In this document: positions 29,310-38,900 of the stretch, piece by piece
Numbering within the stretch: the first letter of the stretch is position 1
How the letters are laid out: each line of letters opens with the position of its first letter
DNA from: Tieghemiomyces parasiticus
Lineage: Eukaryota > Kickxellomycota > Dimargaritomycetes > Dimargaritales > Dimargaritaceae
NCBI GenBank assembly: GCA_027575765.1
Contig: JANBPT010000206.1
Location: 1-56,556 of the forward strand
Length of the DNA stretch: 56,556 bases
Reading direction: 5' to 3'
Notes under the pieces: model-generated
The model's database searches: none
Told to the model about the DNA's origin: nothing
The model's input: the letters and a program-made list of their open reading frames with translations, nothing else
Translations under genes and position numbers: made by a program

Positions 29310-31671
29310 ATGGTGCTCAACCCGTACAAAAGGACATCTGATGACAAAGGGTCCGCCTCGACCTACGAGAAAGAGCCCGCCTCGATCTCAACCTACGAGA
29401 AAGATCCCAACTCCGCCTCAACCTACGAGAAAGAGTCCACCTCCGTCACTATCGATGTCAATCTCGACTATCAACACAATAGCGCGTGCCTAAATTCATC
29501 TTCCAATGCCGCCACATCGCGCTCCAAAAGTAGTGGTCTAGCCTGGCGCAACCTCCGCTACCAAGTCCCTACTGCGACCAAAGGCATTCGCCGACTGGGT
29601 ATCAATTGGCGCAGTCTGCTCGATGACCTGTCCGGCGAGGTGTGTCCCGGTGAAATGGTGGCCATTATGGGTAGCTCTGGCGCTGGCAAGTCGACCCTGC
29701 TCAACGCCCTCTCCGGCCGCCTCAAGACTGGCCGACTGGAAGGTACTATCACCTTTAATGGTACCCAGCGTGTGCCGCGTCTCTTCAAGAAGCAAGCCGC
29801 TTACGGTAAGTCGAGTTAATCCTGCTTAAAGCCATGGTGGGCTAATGGATCACACCTTTCACATTGGCCGATCAACGAGGTGTTTTTCTTGGTAGCCAAC
29901 CTTCGTAGTTGACAGTTTCATTTATTATTTTACTGGGGGGGAGACGTCGATCCAATCTATACACCGCTTGATACTAAGCCAATCTCGCCTATATTCTTGA
30001 CTCATTTGCACCGCTTGTCACTCATCACTAGTCGAACAGGACGACTTGATGTACCCGCAGCTATCGGTGCGCGAAACCATTCAGTACGCCGCCACCTTGA
30101 AACTGCCCTCCAAGAATTACTCTATAGAGGCCAAGCGTGCCCGGGTCGAGGAGGTCATTAAGGCACTCCGCCTGGACCGATGCGCCGACACGGTCATCGG
30201 CGACTCGTACACCCGGGGTGTTTCAGGTGGTGAACGCAAGCGAACCTCCATCGGCGTGGAGCTCGTCACCGAACCGGAGTTTATGTTCCTCGACGAGGCC
30301 ACCTCGGGCCTGGATTCCAACTCGGCCCTCCACGTGTGCCAGGTCGTCCGGGACCTGTGCCGCGACCGCGATATCGGCGTACTCATGACCATCCACCAGC
30401 CCAGCGCCAAGACTTTCAACCTCTTCGATAAGATTATCCTTCTCTGCCGCGGCCAGGTCGTGTATAGTGGGCCTCGGGCCGACACCCTGGATTACTTTGC
30501 CTCCCTTGGTTATCATTGCGGTCAGCATGAGAACCCCGCCGATTTCTTTATGGACCTGGTCACCTTTGACGAGTCCACGCCCGAGGCTATGCTGCTCAGC
30601 AAGGCCCGGATCGAGAGACTGACGGAAAATTTCCGTGCGCAGATGCTCACCGCCACCCCCGCCGGCACCGTCTCGTTGGAAACCGTCGCTACGGCCGACT
30701 TTACTCTACCACCGCCCCCTCGGTACGGCAAGACCGCTGGATCCGCCCTTACCATCTACCCACCCCTCCCGATCAACAACAGCTCCCTCTCGATCAGGCA
30801 CGGTCCGTCGGACGTGGCACCGTGGGCGCTTAGTTGGCCTGCCGAATTCCTGGTTCTCTTGGAACGATGCTGGAAGGCCCAGGTCCGCGCCAAGTTCGCC
30901 ATCGCCGCCTTTGTCGTTCGCACCCTCATAATCATTATACTGATTGGGTTCACCTACTTCCAGATTGACACCGCCCAGTCTTCGATCCAGAACCGCATTG
31001 GTATCCTGTTCTTTATCCCCATTGACCTGATGCTCGGCGCCGTCATGCCCCGTCTCCTGTCCTTCAGCCTCCAGGCCGATATCCTGCTGCGCGAACGCAG
31101 CAGCGGCTCCTACCGGGTGTCTTCGTTCTACCTGGCCAAGTTCTTGACTGAACTGCCCTTTGTGGTGGTCCTCGACGCTCTTTATCTCACCGCCGTGTAC
31201 TTTATGACCCACCTGCAGTACGACGCTAGCAAGTACTTTACGTTCATGGGCGTCACCCTGCTGGTCGTGGTGACCTCCGTGGTTCTCGGAATGGCCGTGG
31301 GTGCCGTGTTCCGTCGGCTCCAGCTTTCGCAGATCATCGCCCCGCTTATCATCATTTTCTTGCTCTTATTTGGCGGCAATTTAGTCAACACCGACACTGT
31401 CACCCCGGCCCTTTCCTGGATCCGTTTCATCTCCCCCGTGTTTTACAGCTACCACGCCCTCACCCGTAACGAATTTACCGGCCTCGTCTTTTCGTGCGGC
31501 GACAACAAGCAGTGCCTCGCCACGGGCGCTCAAGTTATCAGCTACTACAATCTGGAGGCCTTCGAAATCGACCAATGCGTTGGTCTGATCTGCGTTATGA
31601 TGGTCGTCTACAACATCATCGCCTACACAGCCCTCCGCATTAATTTCAAGCCTCGTCACCTGTGGATTTAG
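29310..31671 (+). CDS. ABCG (White/WBC) half-transporter, two exons, 711 aa
   Basis: Exons 29310-29805 and 30032-31671 join in phase 1, restoring AAYVEQDDLMYPQLSVRET, the Q-loop region typical of ABCG proteins. The nucleotide-binding domain comes first: Walker A GSSGAGKST near 121-129, signature VSGGERKR near 228, Walker B FMFLDEATSGLDS and H-loop TIHQPS. Six membrane helices follow (about 440-711). One NBD-TMD unit makes it a half-transporter that must dimerise. ABCG members export lipids, sterols or drugs; the substrate cannot be read here. The N-terminal cytosolic segment carries three 10-residue repeats (STYEKEP type). The start has a good context and no upstream in-frame ATG. Confidence 0.94.
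29361..29450 (+). repeat. 30-bp tandem repeat x3 inside the ABCG coding region
   Basis: Three consecutive 30-bp units each start ACCTACGAGAAAGA at 29361, 29391 and 29421. They encode the 10-residue unit TYEKxxxSxx, charged and Ser/Thr-rich, before the ATPase domain. Confidence 0.9.
29806..30031 (+). other. Intron of the ABCG gene
   Basis: This 226-bp intron has donor GTAAGT and acceptor CACTAG. The exon frame stops at 29819 if unspliced. Splicing joins the Walker A half of the ATPase to its Q-loop. Confidence 0.92.
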
Positions 31672-33814
31672 CTTCACCTTGCTCCTCTTCACTCATTCAT
31701 TATGCATATTATACATCATTATTTTCATGCTAGTTACGTCTATATAAATACCTCACAAGTTCCACCGGACGTCGCTGGTATGTAATAGGCTATGCATGAG
31801 TAACAAGTGACGTACGCCAGTACCTTGGTGGCTATCGGTTCCAAATATTTGCAGTAACGTATGGTGTGTCCAAATATGTATATATATATGCAACACCACT
31901 GCAGTCTACGCCAGTCAAGGGGCAATAGTGCGAGGGAAAACCAAACACTATTTACAGCTCGGGAAAGAGGGTATGGGCCTAATGAACGGGACCCAGAAAA
32001 AGATGATAAGCCGGGTTCAAGTCAAAACGACGCACGTTCGGAGTTCAGGAAGTGCGACTCATTATAGGAGTGCCCCTCCTTCAACGCTGCTACCCGAAGC
32101 GTTTTCCGTGTGGGTACGGTATTGTAAAAGTAGCAACCAAAAGCCGTGGAGGCTGGAGGGGAAGGTACGTCGGGGACTTACAGTAGGTGCCCATTGTCGC
32201 CCGCTCGCAATACGCCACCTAGCTCTAATCGGTCGCCTTAAAGGGAAGACCCACTACCATAGGAGACACCCAGACATAGGCCTTATTGGCCATGGTCGAT
32301 GCTTATACCAGAATTGTCCTTACAATGTCATCTATCAGGTTGTTACGGCGAACTAGAACGAACCTACGGCCCATGGCTTCGGTTACACACACACACACAC
32401 ACACACACCCAATCATCAGACCTGCAGGAGAGTCCTTGTTACATTTGGCATAGCGACTGAAACGGTCCATGAGGCCGTCAATCGGACGGCTGAACCTCAC
32501 CCCAGTGTTTGGTTGTTCCACCTGAGGGACTTACAGTATGGGAAGGTAACGTGATTTAGTTGCGCGGCTTGTAGCCGACCCTTCTGGGGGCTATCGGGGT
32601 CTTGTGGGGGGGGCGCTGCATTAGACGAGTGATAATTAGGGGGTTACCCGCCGCTCCTTCTGTCAGGGTAGGATTACCTGGTGGGTACTGGGCTGGATGT
32701 AGGCCGGTTTGCATGGTGCAATGACAGCGGCAAGGTACAGGGCGGTAGTATGCTGTTCGATATTGGGACAAATAATAAGGATAGGCCGGCGACGCTTGGT
32801 ACGAAGCGGGTCGCTGCGACGATGGCTAACAATCAGTTGGGGTCTCGATATACGCCATTTCGCCCCCGCTGTAATGCTAAGCGACGTCCAGCCCACCAGA
32901 AGTTGTGTAACAACGTCATAGTCCTACTTTACCTGCCCTTTATACACTACCTACGGCATCTCCCTGAGGGTTTATCATTGTACACGGCTGGCTTTATCAA
33001 TCACCCGCCCTTTGGCCACACACCCTTGAATGCTTGAATTGGATAACAGCCGAGTCGGCTAGGATAGGATCCGGTCGTTAACGTGGCCATTACCTCGCTC
33101 ACAACGGCGCTGTCAAGCGTGCTGACGCAAAGGGAAGAGGATTGGTAAGATAAACTGGGAAGCAGACGGCTGTCCCCTTCCCCCTCGTTATCCAGCCAGA
33201 TTTTGCCATCCCAGGCGGCCGAGTTGTGTTGTACTGATCATTCATTCTCTATGGGCCCCATTAGCTGCCACTCCAAAAAAAAACATACACGTTGACGATT
33301 AAACAAGAGAGGCAGCTCCGCTTACCGATAACATCCACCCCCCCCCCATCAAAGTAAATGTGGCTGCATGCGGCGGTTTAATTATCTATATTTTTACTGG
33401 CCACGCAGTGGATACCTCAACTAGACCTGACCAAGTGGCCCACGTCCTCCGTTTCGCTCCCCAGCCTAGTTTCGCCTCCCAAAAAAAATACCACCACGGG
33501 TAATTATAATAATTGTCCACCAATCGCTGTGCCGTCCTACAACATTTTTTTTTTGCCTCTGCTGCGATCCAGGGGAGAGCAGCGCCTGGATCTTCGCTGG
33601 CCAGCCTTGCCCAGTATTTTTTGTACTCTAGCCCATCGCTCAGAAGCTAGGCTGGTGTGGCCTACGCTGGGTGTGCCCAGGCCGTTGCCAACAGAGCACC
33701 TGAGGGCTAGCTGTTAAAGCTAACCAGATTCGCAGGAGACGCTTTGATTCCACCTCTTCATTCCCTCCCTCTATACCCGTTACGTTCCCCCGTGTTACGA
33801 GAGTTACGTACAAA
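31672..33814. other. Intergenic region, no gene recognised
   Basis: This contains the 3' flank of the ABCG gene, a TATATAAATA at 31741-31750 without a clear gene, a (CA)12 run and several A or C homopolymers. A 118-codon plus frame at 32681-33037 matches nothing I know. Confidence 0.5.
32385..32408. repeat. (AC)12 microsatellite
   Basis: Twenty-four bases of perfect AC dinucleotide. Confidence 0.95.
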
Positions 33815-35034
33815 ATGGTAGGTTGCTGTTCGCCCCCACCCGCCACGCTCGATGCCCGTCTGACCGTCAGCAGCAAACAGCGTCAATCATTGGAAACCAT
33901 CCATCCATCCATCCGACCGGACTAGACAGCTTTCTAGGCATTTACCGGTCCGCTGGACGTGATTCGCACTCGGCCACAACCCAAGGGCGATTACGATCTG
34001 ACCACGGACGGATCCCTTAAAACTTCACTATAGTGATCCCGAATCGCTGCGTATGAGCCCAAGCTAACGCATGCCTTCTCCATTCTACATACGCTTCAAA
34101 CACCCTCCCATCGCGATCTCCGTAGACGTTCACCAAGCTCATCAAGGACAAGGCGTACTTCAAGCGTTACCAGGTCAAGTACCGCAGACGCCGCGAGGGT
34201 AAGACCGACTACTACGCTCGCAAGCGTCTTATCGTCCAGGCTAAGAACAAGTACAACTCGTACAAGTACCGCCTGGTGGTGCGCATCACCAACAGCGACA
34301 TTATCTGCCAGGTGGTGTACGCCAAGATCCAGGGTGATGTTGTGCTGTGCTCGGCTTACGCCCACGAGCTGCCCCGCTACGGTGTCAGTGTCGGTCTGAC
34401 CAACTGGTCCGCCGCCTACTGCACCGGTCTGCTCTTGGCCCGCCGTCTGCTGGCCAAGGTTGGTCTCGACTCCCAGTACGAGGGTGTCGCTGAGGCCGAC
34501 GGTAGCTTCAGCCTGACTGAGGAGAACGAGGAGGGCGCCCGCCCCTTCAAGGTGTTCCTTGACGTCGGTCTGCGCCGCACCACCACCGGTGCCCGCATCT
34601 TTGGTGCCCTGAAGGGTGCCTCCGACGGTGGCCTGCACGTGCCCCACAGCGAGAACCGCTTCCCCGGTTACGACGCTGAGTCCAAGAGCCTCGACTCTGA
34701 GGTGCTCCGCGACTACATCTTTGGCCAGCACGTTGCCAACTACATGAACTCGCTGCAGGAGGAGGACGAGGACCGCTACAAGCGCCAGTTCGCCCGCTTC
34801 ATCGCCAAGGGTGTGTCTGGTGATGACCTCGAGGACATGTACACCTCGGCCCACTCCAAGATCCGCGCCGACCCCGTCGCCAAGCCGACCGAGAAGAAGG
34901 TTGGTCCCTCGGGCCACAGCAAGAAGTTCGCCAAGCAGAAGTCGCTCAACCTGGAGCAGCGTCGGGAGCGCGTGCAGCAGAAGAAGCTCGCGTTCATGCA
35001 GGCTCACGGCCTGGTCGACGAGGACGACGAGTAA
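33815..35034 (+). CDS. RPL5: 60S ribosomal protein L5 (uL18), two exons, 303 aa
   Basis: Exon 1 contributes only the ATG at 33815-33817. Exon 2 is 34126-35034. The joined N-terminus [20 protein letters not shown] fits the conserved RPL5 start, followed by [16 protein letters not shown]. Other family blocks are [32 protein letters not shown] and [18 protein letters not shown]. The length of 303 compares with 297 in yeast. The protein binds 5S rRNA together with uL5/RPL11 and enters the large subunit as the 5S RNP; the Lys/Arg-rich, glutamine-rich C-terminus is usual. Codon use is strongly biased (GAG, AAG, CTG, GGT), as expected for a highly expressed gene. It converges on FKS 0.9 kb downstream. 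Confidence 0.97.
33818..34125 (+). other. Intron immediately after the RPL5 start codon
   Basis: This 308-bp intron starts GTAGGT directly after ATG, has a GCTAAC branch-like site near 34062 and ends CCGTAG. It contains a short CCAT tandem run near 33900. I looked for box C/D motifs of an intronic snoRNA and saw none. Confidence 0.88.
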
Positions 35035-35911
35035 ATTTCGGCTTCGCCTCACTCTCTCCCCTACGCCACAGGTTGATCCCCGCGGCCTCTGTCTCGCACG
35101 CGCCTGCCTTGGTACGATTGAACTATTGCGTGCGTGTGTGATCCAAACTCCTATTTATCTAATCCAGAATCCCGCTGTCCTGGGTCATTATTAAATTGGC
35201 ATTTGGCCGCTTGTGTGACATTATATCCGATGAGGTGAATAGTTGAATCGCGAAGCACTTGTGGTAATATAGCATAACTGTTCTGGGCGTGGTGGGCCGT
35301 CTGGATGCAATAAAGTCGATTAATGGTCGCATGCAGTTGTGACGGGCTTGGAGCATTCTAGTGCGGCCGGAAGAAATTACCTGCCCAACTAATAATGCTT
35401 GTTTCAGAGTGAAGCCGCCACGGGTTGAGATCCCTCACTCCCGGCCAGCAGATATCGATGGTACCATCCTACCCGTTCCGGGCTAGCACCTGGCCAAGTG
35501 CAGACCGCCTAGTACTTAACGACAGGCTCTCAATCAATCGTAGATAGAAATGCAGTCCATGTCGCCAGCCTTATCGGTTAGATGATTGGTTTGTTTAGTT
35601 TTAGGCAAGATTTAATTGCGTTGTTGTATTCACAGAAAATGAGGTCGATAGTAAATGGGTAGCGATAGGGAAGTACTCGGAGTAAATTGTAAAGAATGAA
35701 AACAAAGGCCGGCATAAAGGAAGGTGACCGAGATGCATATTGTTTTAGGTTGATTTTCTGTGATAAAGCAATAGGCCAGGGTCACACGCCAGGTGTAATG
35801 GTGTGAGGTGCGCATATGAAAAAGAGGTATAGAAAAGTAACAGGCCGAGCAAGATGGAAATAAAAATAGGAAGACGGTGAAAGGTACAACCCATGTGGGG
35901 AACCCTCCCAT
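35035..35911. other. Spacer between convergent RPL5 and FKS genes
   Basis: The 3' UTRs of two convergent genes. It is AT-richer than the coding sequence. I see no separate gene. Confidence 0.6.
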
Positions 35912-38900
35912 TTAGATGGGGAGGTTGACCGAGAACTTGGGCAGGAACCCGAGCTGGGGAACAATTATGAGGGCCAAGAAGATGACAAACATGATGACAA
36001 ACAGGATACCGTAGCCGATGGCAGTACGACGGCGCTCCGACCGCTGCTTGATGGAGTAGATGGGTGGGCGGAACTGGCGGGACGGACGGAGCCAGAAGAG
36101 CATGGCCGAGTGCCACTTATCGATGAGCGGGATGAGACAGAACAGCGACAAGAAGAACATAATCACGTGGCCGATGAGGAAATCGGCGGCAAACAGCGAC
36201 GATTCCACAATCTTGCACACAAACTCACGGGCCGGCAACGAGATGGCGTGGAAGCCCATGCCTTTTCCGAACCATTTGCCGGTCCACCAAGCAATGTTCG
36301 CTTCGTCTTGGCCAAACTCGCGAGTGAGGAAGAGGCCCAGCAGTATGCCGAACACAAACCGCTGGAGGCAGGCCGCGATGACGGTCCCTAGGATGGCGCG
36401 CGACATGTTGTTCCAGCCCTCGAGCCACCATAGGGCCATAAACAGGATGACCTGCACGAAGGCCGCGCCAAAGTGGGCGATACCCGCGATGACCGAGCCA
36501 AAGCCAGGGAGGCAAACGCCAGCGACGGGGCCGACGAAGAGGGAAACCGGAAGGAGCATCATAAGCAGACCGGCGTTGATGAGCACCGGGGCCAGGGATA
36601 CGGCCACGATGCGCAGGAGCCAGTTGGCCTTCTTGTTGTAGCCCTTCTGCTGGCTGTCAAGACTGTGCAGGAATTGGTAGGCCATGATCAACAGCAGGCC
36701 CATGAGGAGCGGTACGATGATTTCCGACATGAGCAGCACCGACTTGGACGCGCGCGGGACGTGGCCGGTAATGCGAGCCGACGGGTCGCCAAGCCGCTTG
36801 CGTTTGTAGCCAGTGATCTTGGTACGGGCAAGGCGGCAATGCGACACCCACGAGTTGGGGTCCGGTCGGGAGTTACCCGCACACAGCCAGCGCAGCCACT
36901 CGCGGTAGTCAATGATGAAATCGGTGAGCGAAAACTGGTGTGGGTTGAAGAGGTACGGCGAGATGACCAGCGCAATAATGGTCACCCAGAAGTAAATCAG
37001 GGCCCAATTGCGCAAAATGATGGAATTATACGTCAACATCACCATGAGCCGCATCCCAAGATAGATACTGGACCCGGCAAACCGTGAGTACAGGATGGCG
37101 AATGGCAGGCGTGTGGTAGCGAAACCGCGCCCCGTACCTATATATCGGGCACCACCAAAGGTCAAGTTGGACAACAGACTATTGGAGTAAATCTGGGCGA
37201 CGAACACCTCGTACAGTGGGGAGAAGGATGCGAAGTGTTTGCCCAGGCGGAACACGCTGGGGCCGAAGCCCTGTTCGGTGAGTACCTGCAAGAACAAGGG
37301 GAGGTAGGCAATGAGCAGCACGATGATGATGGACAGGATCGTACGGGTGATCCAGTCGGTGACGGGACTGATGTCGTAGCACCCCTCGGGGGTCTTGAGC
37401 GAAATGCCGTCGGAGTTGGTGTCACACATGGTGACGGTGGACTTAAGCGAACTCACAAACACCATGACCAGCATGAAGAGCTGTACCGAGAACAGAATGA
37501 AGATGTTGTTCACGTGGAAGCCCGGGTGGGCGTAGAAGAAGGTGAGGAATCGGTCGATGGGTAACTGGGTCCCAATCCAGTACTGCTCGCGGGACAGCAT
37601 CTGCTCGCCCATACCAGTACCGATTTTGGTCACGAAGTTGAGGCAGGAACAGAACCCGAGATCACGGCCCTTGCCACACTGGAAGTATTCGACGTGTTTG
37701 ATGCGACCGCCACGCTCAAAGGCGTTCATACCAGCGTAAATGTCTTCGTTCAGATGTAGCCCCTTCTGGGCCTTGCTGATACCGCCACGGGTGGTCATGA
37801 AGATAGCGTTGAGGAAATCCGGGTGACCGTAGTGGAGCTTACCGCCTACCTTGGCCATGATGCGCTGGGTCAGGGTACCGAAGGTGGCCTCCTTACCGGC
37901 GGCCACGTCACCAAGGATACCGACGTTCTGTGAGAAAATGTACTCGCGGGCACCAACGATGGCGACGGGGGCCGGGGCGGGTTCGGCAGCGGGCGAGTAG
38001 GGCGACACGGAGGGCGTGTTGTACTGCTCAAATTCACCGAGCACGTTGCGGATCTTGAGGGCCTCCTCGAGGTAGTTGTCCTGATTAGCGTCGATCAGCT
38101 GCATGTACTCGCCGCGGTAGAAGATAACCGAGTGGTTTTGGTTGTCCGACTTGCCGTCACCGAGAATAGGGTTACCAGGGAGTTCGATGCGGTAGTAGGG
38201 CTTGAAGCGGCCGTCAGGGAGGACTTCGCTGTGGCCGTCAATGAGGCAACTGAAGATGCGAGGGAGCTCGCCCTCGGCCTCGGAAGCCACCTCCTCCAGG
38301 TAGGCGATCTGAAGGTCGGGGTAGGTACCCAGGAGGAAGCTAACGGCCTCGCTCTCCTCCTTGCTGAACTTGGTGAAGCGCTGCATGGACACGATGAACT
38401 TGAACTTGCGACGGGCCATGCGCTCGAGCTCCTTCTCGAGCTTCTCGCTACCATTGCCGCCTAGGACGTGGACCATCTCGGGCGATTCAACGCGGTAGAG
38501 GAGCTTAATGGCCTTGGCGTAATTCATGAACCCGGAGATGGTGCGATACAGGGTCTGGGACCGCAGGGAAGCCCAAATTCGTGTGCGCAGGGTGAACTCC
38601 GGCGCGGCGGACTTAAAGCCGATGCTGTAGAAGGGCAGGTCGTCCGTCTTGGCCTTGGCCTCGGTCTTGTCGCTGTCACCGCCCATGGGAAACGGACCAG
38701 TCTGGCTCCCGCCAAAGGTGTCCGAGTTTTCCTCGGCCAAAATCTTGGTGTCCTTGACGAAATTGTCCCACTCGACCGGGTGCAGGGCCTTGAGATACTC
38801 GAGCATAGTCACACGGGTCAGCTGGTCGTTCTCGCGGATGATTTCGCGCAGGGAGAGCAGAATCTTCTCCGAGTAGTGCGGGGTAAGCACGGTGAAGGTC

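Noticed and set aside
32004..32060. Possible second tRNA (GGTTCAAGTC-like T loop)
   Set aside because: No matching acceptor stem or anticodon arm could be drawn around it.
33818..34125. Possible snoRNA inside the RPL5 intron
   Set aside because: No clear C (RTGATGA) and D (CTGA) box pair with terminal pairing was seen.
34096..35052. 318-codon open frame opposite RPL5
   Set aside because: Antisense shadow of a highly biased ribosomal protein gene, with Leu/Val/Gly-rich nonsense composition.
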